64,000 nucleotides of DNA from Bacteroidaceae bacterium (lineage in GTDB: Bacteria > Bacteroidota > Bacteroidia > Bacteroidales > Bacteroidaceae), in NCBI GenBank assembly GCA_017548075.1, contig JAFYNL010000024.1:62001-126000 (forward strand), given 5' to 3'. A program made the translations under genes and the position numbers. The notes under the pieces were generated by a model. The model saw only the letters and a list, made by a program, of their open reading frames with translations, had not been told where the DNA came from and ran no database searches. Positions 37,714-46,237 of the stretch are shown here, in pieces. Position 1 is the first letter of the stretch. Each line of letters opens with the position of its first letter.

Positions 37714-37729
37714 GCACTCAGTCTTCCAC

Positions 37730-38263
37730 ATGAGAATTATCACAGGCAAATATAAAGGCAGACATTTCGAAGTTCCTCGTTCCTTCCAAGCTCGTCCTAC
37801 AACGGATTTTGCGAAGGAGAATCTCTTCAATGTTCTGCAGGCTTATCTCGACTTTAGCGAGGCTCCGACGGCTCTCGACCTCTTTTCTGGAACGGGAAGT
37901 ATCACGCTTGAACTTGTAAGTCGAGGTTGTGGTAGAGTCATTAGTGTTGAACTCGATGGCCGTCATCACAAACTTATCAAACAGTTTCTCGACAAGTTGC
38001 AGGACACAGCAGCGATTCCAGTTCGCGGAGATGTCTTTCAGTTCGTGGCAAAGTGCCGTGAGCAATTCGACTTCATCTTTGCCGATCCGCCTTATGTTTT
38101 GCCGCAGATTCCAGAACTTCCAGACATCATCTTGAGTCGAAACTTGTTGAAAGTAGGTGGACTTTTTGTGTTGGAACACGGCAAACAAAATGATTTCTCA
38201 GGACATCCACGTTTTGTAGAGCACAGAAGCTACGGGAGTGTCAACTTCTCTTTTTTCCAATGA
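37730..38263 (+). CDS. rsmD: 16S rRNA (guanine-N2)-methyltransferase RsmD
   Basis: The 177-residue methyltransferase modifies G966 of 16S rRNA. It starts MRIITGKYKGRHFEVP, has RPTTDFAKENLFNVL, the SAM-binding ALDLFSGTGSITLELVSRG near residue 45 and the catalytic FIFADPPY near residue 118. It is separated by 16 nt from the DUF3822 gene. Confidence 0.95.
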   Translation: MRIITGKYKGRHFEVPRSFQARPTTDFAKENLFNVLQAYLDFSEAPTALDLFSGTGSITLELVSRGCGRVISVELDGRHHKLIKQFLDKLQDTAAIPVRGDVFQFVAKCREQFDFIFADPPYVLPQIPELPDIILSRNLLKVGGLFVLEHGKQNDFSGHPRFVEHRSYGSVNFSFFQ

Positions 38264-38314
38264 TGAGTTGACTTCTCACGCGTGCGCGCATAAAAGATAA
38301 TAATGTGAATGAAA

Positions 38315-38352
38315 ATTAGACGTGCCTAGTTTGTCAACTAAGCACGTCTAAT
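38315..38352. terminator. bidirectional hairpin between rsmD and pckA
   Basis: ATTAGACGTGCCTAGTT pairs with AACTAAGCACGTCTAAT over 17 positions with one mismatch and a TGTC loop. It lies between convergent genes and its right arm overlaps repeat array F. Confidence 0.75.
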
Positions 38353-38400
38353 TCGTTAACTTAACACGTTAAGTTTGTCAACTAAGCGTGTTATGTTTTT
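38330..38400. repeat. 22-bp TAACNNGTTA array, copy F
   Basis: A good core lies at 38362-38371, with variant cores (TAAGCACGTCTA, TAAGCGTGTTA) about 22 bp to each side. One part is folded into the hairpin terminator at 38315-38352. Located between convergent rsmD and pckA. Confidence 0.8.
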
Positions 38401-38417
38401 TGACGTCGAACCATTCC

Positions 38418-40031
38418 TTAGAGTTTCGGACCAGCAGCTACGAGAGCCTTACCGGCTTCGTTGGTTGTGTACTTGCCGAAGTTCTTGATGAAGCGGGCTG
38501 CGAGATCCTTTGCCTTCTCTTCCCAGATGCTTGCCTCTGCGTAAGTGTCGCGAGGATCAAGGATAGCTGGATTAACGTTAGGCAGAGCTGTGGGCACCTC
38601 GAAGTCGAAGAAAGGAATCTTCTTTGTGGGAGCCTTCAGGATGCTGCCATCGAGGATAGCGTCGATGATACCGCGGGTATCGGGAATTGAGATACGCTTG
38701 CCTGTGCCGTTCCAACCTGTGTTAACGAGGTAAGCCTTTGCACCGCTCTTCTCCATCTTCTTAACCAATTCCTCAGCATACTTTGTGGGATGCAGCTCGA
38801 GGAATGCCTGGCCGAAGCAAGCAGAGAAGGTGGGAGTGGGCTCTGTAATGCCGCGCTCTGTACCAGCCAACTTAGCTGTGAAACCAGAGAGGAAGTAGTA
38901 CTTCGTCTGCTCGGGAGTGAGGATAGATACGGGAGGCAGTACGCCGAATGCATCTGCACTGAGGAAGATAACGTTCTTAGCGTCTGGACCTGCGCTCTTA
39001 CCATTAACCTTCTGAGCAATCTTCTCAATGTGGTCGATAGGATAGCTTACGCGGGTGTTCTCAGTCACGCTCTTGTCGGCGAAGTCAATCTTGCCGTTAG
39101 CATCAACTGTAACATTCTCGAGAAGAGCGTTACGCTTGATAGCATTGTAGATGTCGGGTTCGTTCTCCTTGCTCAGGTTGATGACCTTTGCATAGCAACC
39201 GCCTTCGAGGTTGAACACACCTTCATCGTCCCAACCATGCTCGTCGTCACCAATCAGGAGACGCTTCGGGTCGGTAGAAAGAGTGGTCTTACCTGTACCA
39301 GACAGACCGAAGAAGATAGCTGTGTTCTTACCTTCCATATCGGTGTTTGCAGAGCAGTGCATAGAAGCAATACCCTGCAGAGGCAGGTAGTAGTTCTGCA
39401 TTGAGAACATACCTTTCTTCATCTCGCCACCGTACCAAGTGTTGATGATGCATTGCTCACGCTCCTTAGTGTTGAAGGCAACACAAGTGTCGGAGTTCAG
39501 GCCGAGTTCCTTGTAGTTCTCAACCTTTGCCTTGCTGGCGTTGAAGATAACGAAATTGGGCTCGAACTTCTCAAGCTCTTCAGCTGTGGGCTGAATGAAC
39601 ATGTTCTTAATGAAATGAGCTTGCCAAGCAACCTCCACAATGAAGCGAACGGCCAGACGAGTTGCTTCGTTTGCACCACAGAAAGCATCGACAACGTAAA
39701 GTTCCTTGTTAGAGAGTTCCTTGATAGCAATGGCTTTAACCTTTGCCCAAACTTCCTCGCTCATAGGATGATTGTCGTTCTTGTACTCTTCAGATGTCCA
39801 CCAAACGTTGTTGTGGCTTTCGTCGTTATCAACGATGTACTTGTCTTTGGGAGAACGACCTGTGAAAACGCCTGTCATTACATTTACTGCGCCAAGTTCT
39901 GTCTCCTGTCCCTTGTCGTAACCTGTAAGGCCAGCCTTTGTCTCCTCCTTGAAGAGGAACTCATAGGAAGGGTTGTGGGCAATCACGGTACTACCGGTGA
40001 TTCCATACTTTGTCAAGTCTAATGTTGCCAT
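38418..40031 (-). CDS. pckA: phosphoenolpyruvate carboxykinase (ATP)
   Basis: The 537-residue enzyme interconverts oxaloacetate and phosphoenolpyruvate with ATP; in Bacteroidales it also fixes CO2 toward succinate. It has [12 protein letters not shown], the kinase loop [11 protein letters not shown] near residue 245, and [21 protein letters not shown]. Length and motifs are normal. Transcribed alone from a promoter near 40100. Confidence 0.97.
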   Translation of the reverse strand: MATLDLTKYGITGSTVIAHNPSYEFLFKEETKAGLTGYDKGQETELGAVNVMTGVFTGRSPKDKYIVDNDESHNNVWWTSEEYKNDNHPMSEEVWAKVKAIAIKELSNKELYVVDAFCGANEATRLAVRFIVEVAWQAHFIKNMFIQPTAEELEKFEPNFVIFNASKAKVENYKELGLNSDTCVAFNTKEREQCIINTWYGGEMKKGMFSMQNYYLPLQGIASMHCSANTDMEGKNTAIFFGLSGTGKTTLSTDPKRLLIGDDEHGWDDEGVFNLEGGCYAKVINLSKENEPDIYNAIKRNALLENVTVDANGKIDFADKSVTENTRVSYPIDHIEKIAQKVNGKSAGPDAKNVIFLSADAFGVLPPVSILTPEQTKYYFLSGFTAKLAGTERGITEPTPTFSACFGQAFLELHPTKYAEELVKKMEKSGAKAYLVNTGWNGTGKRISIPDTRGIIDAILDGSILKAPTKKIPFFDFEVPTALPNVNPAILDPRDTYAEASIWEEKAKDLAARFIKNFGKYTTNEAGKALVAAGPKL

Positions 40032-40099
40032 TTTGTTGTAGAGTTTTTAGATTGTATTTGTTTGTTGTGAATTGTCTATACTTGTCTCTTAAACGGCTG

Positions 40100-40107
40100 C
40101 AAAGTTA
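40100..40107 (-). promoter_or_regulatory. pckA -7 element
   Basis: The minus strand reads TAACTTTG followed by C; the leader is about 65 nt. Confidence 0.6.
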
Positions 40108-40223
40108 CAATTTTCTTTCGATTTAGTGAAACGAGTAACTGTTTTTTTGCAATGGTGAGTCGTTTTATTTCCTTTTGAATGCTTTTTTGCGAAGCAGACT
40201 TGACATTTATGCAATGAATTTAT

Positions 40224-40231
40224 TATCTTTG
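40224..40231 (+). promoter_or_regulatory. upp -7 element
   Basis: TATCTTTG, 28 nt before the ATG at 40259. It lies inside the longest open frame, so it supports the internal start. Confidence 0.6.
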
Positions 40232-40258
40232 TGGCTAGAAATCTCTACAAAAAAAGCT

Positions 40259-40921
40259 ATGAAAGTAGTAAATATGAGCGAGACGCCAAGCGTCATCAAC
40301 CAGTATCTAAGTGAACTTCGAGAAACCGATTTCCAACAAGACAGAATGCGTTTCCGCCGTAATTTGGAGCGTATCGGAGAACTTCAGGCTTACGAGATAA
40401 GTAGAAGTCTTAATTATAAGGAAACAACCATCCAGACTCCCTTAGCTCCTTGCAAATGCCAATGCCTGTCGGAAAACATTGTGCTTGCCACCATTTTCCG
40501 TGCTGGCTTGCCGCTTCATCAAGGCTTTCTCAATGTTTTCGATAAGGCGGAGAATGCTTTTGTGAGTGCCTATCGTTATTATAAGGATAAGGAATGTCGC
40601 GAAGTAGGCGTGCATGTTGAGTATATGGCTTCACCTGACCTGACCGGCAAGACGCTGATAATCGTCGATCCAATGCTGGCTAAAGGTTATAGTTTGGAAT
40701 TGGCAGTAGATGCTTTTCTCAAGAATGGTAAGCCCAGTCGCATCATTATGGTAAGCGTTATAGCTGCTCAAGAAGGTGTGGATCACATTGTGAAGCGCTT
40801 CGGTAGCCGAGATGACGCAGAACTTTGGTGTGCAGTCATCGACCCCGTCCTAAACGAGCATAGCTACATTGTACCAGGTTTGGGAGATGCAGGAGACTTA
40901 GCTTACGGCGGGAAACTCTAG
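40259..40921 (+). CDS. upp: uracil phosphoribosyltransferase with altered PRPP loop
   Basis: The 220-residue protein (start MKVVNMSETPSVINQYLSEL) salvages uracil to UMP using PRPP. ATIFRAGLPLHQGF, SAYRYYK and the C-terminal EHSYIVPGLGDAGDLAYGGKL are typical. The PRPP-binding loop, usually DPMLATGGS, reads DPMLAKGYS at residues 137-145. The longer frame to 40175 is rejected because the promoter lies within it. Its stop is only 13 nt from the stop of the convergent peptidase gene. Confidence 0.92.
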   Translation: MKVVNMSETPSVINQYLSELRETDFQQDRMRFRRNLERIGELQAYEISRSLNYKETTIQTPLAPCKCQCLSENIVLATIFRAGLPLHQGFLNVFDKAENAFVSAYRYYKDKECREVGVHVEYMASPDLTGKTLIIVDPMLAKGYSLELAVDAFLKNGKPSRIIMVSVIAAQEGVDHIVKRFGSRDDAELWCAVIDPVLNEHSYIVPGLGDAGDLAYGGKL

Positions 40922-40934
40922 GCGAAAGAGTAAT

Positions 40935-43079
40935 TTAGGGCTTCAGTTCCTTAATAAGATTCTTGGCTTTGCCCCATTTGTCGATGACGAAAAGCATATA
41001 GCGAACATCGACACCAATGCAACGTTGCAAGTTGTTGTCGAATGAGATATCACCCGACATTGCATCCCAATTGCCGTCGAAAGCCAAACCTAGCAACTCG
41101 CCTTTACCATTGAACATTGGCGAACCTGAGTTGCCTCCTGTAATATCATTATTAGAGAGGAAGCAGAGATGCATATCGCCAGTTGTCTTGTCGGCATAAC
41201 GCCCCCAGTCGCCTTTATTCATCAGGGCAATGATGTCGTCTTCCAGTTTATAGTCTTCTATCTCGTTTTGCTTGGCAGCTTTGTCGAGTAGGCTTTGTGC
41301 ATTAGTGTAATACTGATGATGAATGCCGCCAGCAGTATAGTCCTGAATGTAGCCATAAGACAGTCTCATTGTAAAGTTGGCGTCGCTATAATGCGGAGTT
41401 TCCTGATCCATCTCGAGAAGAGCCTGTGTTAACATATGCTCGTTAAAGTCGATGATGGTCGAAGCATCGCGGTTCTTTCCGCTGATTTCCTGCATCATAG
41501 TTGGAATTCCTTGCGCATAAAGGAGTCCGAGATCCGTGTCGCGAAGAGTGCTATCGGCAAGTAACTTATCCACTCCAGACAGGTTTGTGCAGATGGTTTT
41601 CGCAAAGACATCGTGGGCATAAGCAGCCTCATCGCCCCCATAAAGGCTGTCGATTGTGGCATAACAATCAGGCCAATAACGACTTTCCTTCACTTGTTCG
41701 CGGTAGTTTTTCAATAATGCAGTCATTGTGGCTTCATCGAGTTGAGCATCATAATCCTTGAAGAAAGACTCCATTCGACTGCGAACCTGAGCCGCTTCGG
41801 TGCTATCTGCGTCTTGAGGCATTGAGTTGAGCATGTTAGCAACTCGATAGAGTTCAATTCCTCGCATGAATGTTTCGCGGAAGAAACCTGCGGCATAGAC
41901 AGCGTCGCGGCGCTTGCCGTAAGCTTCTTCGAGCTTTCCAAACATTTCGTCAAAGCGGTTCTTGAGGTCATTCCGACCATTATACCAACGGCGAATCTTA
42001 GCCTCAAGTTGTTGCTTTTGCTTGATGACACCAAGGTCGGCAATGGCTTTGTTCATGCCGATACTGTTCTTCCAATAGTTACTGCTGCTGGCCCATTTGC
42101 TAGCATACTTAATGCCAACGGCCCTGTCAGCATCCATAAAGCGCTTCCATACCTCTTGTTTCTTGCCGCGGACCTGTATTGTGCTGACATTGATGGCATT
42201 CACTCGTTCGTCGATACCCCACGAACTCATATATCGGCTGGTACTTCCTGGATAGCCGACAGTCATGCAAAAGTCTCCATTCTGATAGCCGTCGATGGAG
42301 ATCGGGGCGTAATTTTTGAGGCGAAGAGGCACATTCTTCGGACTATAATCTGCGGGTTCGCCGTTCTTGTCGGCATAGATGCGGAACACACTAAAGTCGC
42401 AAGTCTGCCTTGGCCACATCCAGTTATCTGTGTCTCCACCGAACTTTCCCATTGTCTCGGTTGCAGTAAAGACGAGTCGAATGTCACGATAAACCTTATA
42501 ATAACTAACGTAGAAAGCGTTGTTTTCGTAGTAGGCTCGAACCATGCAATCGAGGTCGGGGTTGGCTTTCTGCAGTTCTTTCTCGACCGCACCCATAATG
42601 CTATCGGTATATTGCTTGTCGAGTTCAGCCGTCGATTCGTTGGGATGTTCCTCATAGACCTTGTTGAGAGCCCTCATTATGCGACCTGTGCATTCCTCTG
42701 TCTTCAGCAGAAACTTTACGAAAAGCCCTTCTGCGGGACGTTCCTCCTTGCGTGAACGAGCCACGAAACCATTGGTGAGAATGTCGTCTTCGGGTGTCGA
42801 AAGACTCTGAATGGCGCCATATCCACAATGATGATTGGTGAAGACCAGACCATCTTTGCTTACAACAACACCCGAACAGAAGTCGCTGAAGTCGACCACA
42901 CAATCTTTTAGGCTGGCGTGTTCGGTGCTGTATAGTTGGTCGGGAGTGAGTTGAAGTCCGAGACTTTGCATAGCTTCGGCAGTCTTCTCGTCAATTCGAT
43001 TCAGCATCCACATACCCTCGTCGGCATTGGAAAGGGACGTTAGCGCGCAAAGAGCGACACACAGAATTATCTTCTTCAT
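40935..43079 (-). CDS. S46-family dipeptidyl-peptidase, DPP7-like
   Basis: The 714-residue protein has a signal peptide (to about residue 19) and the S46 features: FCSGVVVSKDGLVFTNHHCGYGAI with the catalytic His84, DNWMWPRQTCDFSVFRIY with the Asp, and GGNSGSP with the catalytic Ser651. After Ser the sequence reads LAFDGNWD. A Gly at this position marks DPP7-type specificity for hydrophobic residues, while Arg marks DPP11; this assignment is from memory. It works in the periplasm on peptides used for growth. It lies 22 nt after the DEAD helicase gene. Confidence 0.93.
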   Translation of the reverse strand: MKKIILCVALCALTSLSNADEGMWMLNRIDEKTAEAMQSLGLQLTPDQLYSTEHASLKDCVVDFSDFCSGVVVSKDGLVFTNHHCGYGAIQSLSTPEDDILTNGFVARSRKEERPAEGLFVKFLLKTEECTGRIMRALNKVYEEHPNESTAELDKQYTDSIMGAVEKELQKANPDLDCMVRAYYENNAFYVSYYKVYRDIRLVFTATETMGKFGGDTDNWMWPRQTCDFSVFRIYADKNGEPADYSPKNVPLRLKNYAPISIDGYQNGDFCMTVGYPGSTSRYMSSWGIDERVNAINVSTIQVRGKKQEVWKRFMDADRAVGIKYASKWASSSNYWKNSIGMNKAIADLGVIKQKQQLEAKIRRWYNGRNDLKNRFDEMFGKLEEAYGKRRDAVYAAGFFRETFMRGIELYRVANMLNSMPQDADSTEAAQVRSRMESFFKDYDAQLDEATMTALLKNYREQVKESRYWPDCYATIDSLYGGDEAAYAHDVFAKTICTNLSGVDKLLADSTLRDTDLGLLYAQGIPTMMQEISGKNRDASTIIDFNEHMLTQALLEMDQETPHYSDANFTMRLSYGYIQDYTAGGIHHQYYTNAQSLLDKAAKQNEIEDYKLEDDIIALMNKGDWGRYADKTTGDMHLCFLSNNDITGGNSGSPMFNGKGELLGLAFDGNWDAMSGDISFDNNLQRCIGVDVRYMLFVIDKWGKAKNLIKELKP

Positions 43080-43101
43080 ATAGTTGTTCTTGTTATTTTG
43101 T

Positions 43102-44991
43102 CTATTTCTTTTTCTTAGGTCTGCGTCTTGCCCAACCTTCTTCGCTGAAGTCTGGGACCTCGCCTTTCAGTTCATATTTGTTCGAAGTCCTTTCTGAATT
43201 GAAGAATTTCATCCAGTCGTCCTTCTTATATTTCTTGCCTCGAGGTGCAGAATAGCCGCGTTCTTCGCGAGAAGGCTTGACTCGTTTCTCTTGATGAGGC
43301 TTGATTGCAGGCCTTTCTTTGCGAGTCGGCTTACTTTCTTTCTGCTGAGGCTCGTCCGTAGAAATGTCGCAAACCACACTCCTTCCCTTAACCGTGACTC
43401 CATGTTTCAAGCCTTTCAAGACACGATTCAGATCGTCTTTCTTGACCTCGATGAACGAGAAGTTCTTCATCAAATCAATCCTTCCGACTGCAACTTTCTC
43501 GCCTTGAACATTCTTGTTAATCAGTCCGATAATTTCGCGGGCATACATTCCGTCGATCTTTCCCACATTGAGGAAGAGACGGACATAGCCTTCTTCTGCC
43601 TGATGAGACTTGCTTCTTTGCCTTCGACCTCCGCCTTCGCTATTCCCAGAAGCAGTAACATCCTGTATTTCAGGCGCATTCGCATAGTATTGAAGGAAGC
43701 GACCAAATTCTCTGGAAAGCACTCTTCGAATCAAATCATCTTTATCGAGCCATTCCCATCGCTTTTGAACTTCGTTCATGAAGGGAGCTATCTCTTCCTC
43801 ATCAACCTCGACCCTCTCAATATCATCTATAACATGATAGAGTTGCTTGGTGCAAATGTCGCGAGGTTCAGGCAGAGTGCCTTGCTCGAAGGTCTTTTGT
43901 ATTTCCTTTTCAACCTGCTTTATCTTGCTCTTCTCGCGCATTCCAATGATGCAGATGCTCGTGCCTTTCTTGCCTGCTCGGCCCGTTCTACCAGAGCGAT
44001 GAGTGTAGTTCTCTACATCATCAGGCATTCCGTAATTGATGACGTGAGTCAGGTCGTCTACATCCAAACCTCGAGCCGCAACATCGGTAGCCACAAGGAG
44101 TTGTATGCGATGGCGGCGGAACTTCTGCATCGTCAAATCCCTTTGTTGCTGAGAAAGGTCGCCATGAAGGGCATCGGCATTGTATCCGTCGCGAATCAGA
44201 TTGTCCGCCACTTCCTGAGTTTCCAAGCGAGTTCGGCAGAAAATGATGGCATAAATGCGCGGATAGAAGTCCACAACTCGTTTGAGAGCAAGGTATTTGT
44301 CTCGCGCATGAACCATATAATATATGTGGTTGACGTTTTCCGCGCCTTCGTTTCGGCTGCCAACTTGTATTTGTAGGGCATTTGTGAGATAGTTTTGGGC
44401 AATATGCTCAATCTCCTCGCTCATAGTTGCGCTGAAGAGGAGCGTTCTGTGTCGGCTTGGAATGCCTGCCAAGATACTGTCCAAGTCCTCTTGGAAGCCC
44501 ATCGAAAGCATTTCGTCGGCTTCGTCGAGCACAAGGAACTGAACCTTCGAAAGGTCGGCAATGCCCCTGTTCATCAAGTCTAAGAGGCGGCCAGGAGTAG
44601 CCACGATGATGTCGACTCCATGCTTGATGGCACGAATCTGCGGCTCGATGTTGGTGCCTCCATATACTGCCTCGATTCGCATCTCAGGCAGATACTTGCT
44701 GAAGCCCTCGAGGTCGTCGGCAATTTGAAGGCAGAGTTCGCGAGTCGGACTCAGTATGACTGTGCTCGGAACCTCTTGTTTCTCAGTCTCTCCTGACAGA
44801 ATCTGGAGCAAAGGCAAACCATAAGCAGCCGTCTTTCCTGTGCCAGTTTGAGCCAAAGCAACAAGGTCGGAGTCCTCGTTCAAAAGGTGTGGAATCACCT
44901 CTTCCTGAACAGGCATCGGCCGTTCATAGCCCAACTCCTCAATCGCTTGCAGAAGCGGTTCTATAAGTCCCAGTTCGTTAAAGTTCTTCAT
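43102..44991 (-). CDS. DEAD-box RNA helicase, DeaD/CsdA-like
   Basis: The 629-residue helicase has Q motif FNELGLIEPLLQAI, AQTGTGKTAAYGLPLL, DEAD box VLDEADEML, SAT, and HRSGRTGRAG. A DbpA-type RNA-binding domain (about 470-555; RLFLNVGKIDGMYAREIIGLI) precedes a Lys/Arg-rich tail. This is the architecture of CsdA, which acts in ribosome assembly and cold adaptation. Its promoter faces that of the patatin gene. Confidence 0.93.
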   Translation of the reverse strand: MKNFNELGLIEPLLQAIEELGYERPMPVQEEVIPHLLNEDSDLVALAQTGTGKTAAYGLPLLQILSGETEKQEVPSTVILSPTRELCLQIADDLEGFSKYLPEMRIEAVYGGTNIEPQIRAIKHGVDIIVATPGRLLDLMNRGIADLSKVQFLVLDEADEMLSMGFQEDLDSILAGIPSRHRTLLFSATMSEEIEHIAQNYLTNALQIQVGSRNEGAENVNHIYYMVHARDKYLALKRVVDFYPRIYAIIFCRTRLETQEVADNLIRDGYNADALHGDLSQQQRDLTMQKFRRHRIQLLVATDVAARGLDVDDLTHVINYGMPDDVENYTHRSGRTGRAGKKGTSICIIGMREKSKIKQVEKEIQKTFEQGTLPEPRDICTKQLYHVIDDIERVEVDEEEIAPFMNEVQKRWEWLDKDDLIRRVLSREFGRFLQYYANAPEIQDVTASGNSEGGGRRQRSKSHQAEEGYVRLFLNVGKIDGMYAREIIGLINKNVQGEKVAVGRIDLMKNFSFIEVKKDDLNRVLKGLKHGVTVKGRSVVCDISTDEPQQKESKPTRKERPAIKPHQEKRVKPSREERGYSAPRGKKYKKDDWMKFFNSERTSNKYELKGEVPDFSEEGWARRRPKKKK

Positions 44992-44999
44992 ATTGGCTG

Positions 45000-45007
45000 C
45001 AAAGGTA
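45000..45007 (-). promoter_or_regulatory. DEAD helicase -7 element
   Basis: The minus strand reads TACCTTTG followed by C, 8 nt before the helicase ATG, so the mRNA would have almost no leader. Confidence 0.6.
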
Positions 45008-45053
45008 CGAAAAATAGTTCATAGTTCATAGTCCAAAGTTCATAATTATTTCG

Positions 45054-45061
45054 TAACTTTG
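45054..45061 (+). promoter_or_regulatory. patatin gene -7 element
   Basis: TAACTTTG followed by C ends 7 nt before the ATG at 45069. Between the two divergent promoters lies a short tandem of AGTTCAT-like words. Confidence 0.65.
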
Positions 45062-45068
45062 CAGAGCA

Positions 45069-45938
45069 ATGAAGACAGGGCTGGTTTTAGAAGGTGGCGG
45101 AATGCGTGGATTGTTCACGGCTGGAGTGATGGATGTAATGATGGAGAAAGGCATCCGTTTCGACGGAATTGTGGGCGTTTCGGCTGGAGCCTCGTTTGGG
45201 TGCAACTATAAGTCGCATCAAATTGGTCGCGTCCTTCGCTATAATGTCCGATTCAAGGACGATCCTCGATATATGGGGTTGCGAAGCCTGCTTAGGACGG
45301 GCAATCTGGTGGCTGCTGAGTTCAGCTATCATACTCTTCCGAAGGAGCTTGATGTCTTCGATTTCGAGACCTATAATAGCGATCCGACTGAGTTTCATGT
45401 AGTTTGCACAGATGTATTGACGGGCAAGCCAGTCTATCATCGCCTCGATTTTATGGACGATAAAGGGCTCGAATGGATAAGGGCTTCGGCCTCTATGCCG
45501 CTTGTCTCGAAGCCTGTCGACATAGATGGGAAACTCCTTCTCGACGGCGGAATCAGCGATTCCATTCCTCTCCGATACTTCCAGGAGCAAGGTTTCGAGC
45601 GGAATCTGGTCATCCTGACGCAACCCAAAGGCTTCTACAAGAAGAAAACAAAGCTGATGCCGCTCTTCCATCTCTTCTCTTCTCGCTATCCAGCCATTAT
45701 TCAGGCTATGTCTCGTCGCCATCTTATGTATAATGAGGAACTGGCTTATCTTGAAGAGCAGGAAAGTTTGGGCAAGATTCTTCTCGTTTATCCACAAGAT
45801 GCGCTCCCAATTGGAAGGACTGAGCAAAACGAGGAAAAGATGCGACGGATTTATGCGATGGGAAGGGCAAAAGCAGAGGAAATGCTCCAGGAAATTCAGT
45901 CCTTCGTAGAACGCTCCCAGTTAAGTTCCCAAACTTAA
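45069..45938 (+). CDS. patatin-like phospholipase
   Basis: The 289-residue lipid acyl hydrolase has the oxyanion loop LEGGGMRGLFTAGVMD at residues 7-22, the nucleophile Ser in GVSAGASFG near residue 41, and the Asp in LLDGGISDSIPL near 160. No signal peptide is visible, so it acts in the cytoplasm or at the inner membrane. The last residues (SQLSSQT) and the TAA stop are encoded by repeat array G. The start is very near the promoter, so the transcript may be leaderless. Confidence 0.92.
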   Translation: MKTGLVLEGGGMRGLFTAGVMDVMMEKGIRFDGIVGVSAGASFGCNYKSHQIGRVLRYNVRFKDDPRYMGLRSLLRTGNLVAAEFSYHTLPKELDVFDFETYNSDPTEFHVVCTDVLTGKPVYHRLDFMDDKGLEWIRASASMPLVSKPVDIDGKLLLDGGISDSIPLRYFQEQGFERNLVILTQPKGFYKKKTKLMPLFHLFSSRYPAIIQAMSRRHLMYNEELAYLEEQESLGKILLVYPQDALPIGRTEQNEEKMRRIYAMGRAKAEEMLQEIQSFVERSQLSSQT

Positions 45939-46022
45939 CACGTTAAAAGGCCAAACTTAACTCGTTAACTTTGCCAACGTAACTGCAGTTGTTTGCAATC
46001 GTAACTGCAGTCGTTTTCCGTC
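45919..46022. repeat. 22-bp TAACNNGTTA array, copy G
   Basis: Cores at 45936-45945 and 45958-45967, then two TAACTGCAGT terminal-type units at 45980 and 46002, all spaced 22 bp. The array encodes the last residues and the stop of the patatin gene. Confidence 0.92.
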
Positions 46023-46135
46023 GTCGAACTATAACTTTCCCAACCTCTTCTTTCGAAAGCCTCCATATAAAATATAATAATGTGTAATTTGGAGTTTGGC
46101 AAAAATGCTTTTGCTCAAAAAAAAGTTCAGATTTA

Positions 46136-46167
46136 TTTGCTTTTTTGTGTAATAAATTCTAAATTTG
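46136..46167 (+). promoter_or_regulatory. promoter of the 1306-aa secreted protein gene
   Basis: TTTG at 46136-46139, 20-nt spacer, TAAATTTG at 46160-46167; leader about 65 nt. Confidence 0.75.
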
Positions 46168-46237
46168 TGGGCGATTATGACTCTAAAACTAATAACTGAA
46201 CAAACGTTTTTATAGTTAACCAAACAAATTCTAACCT

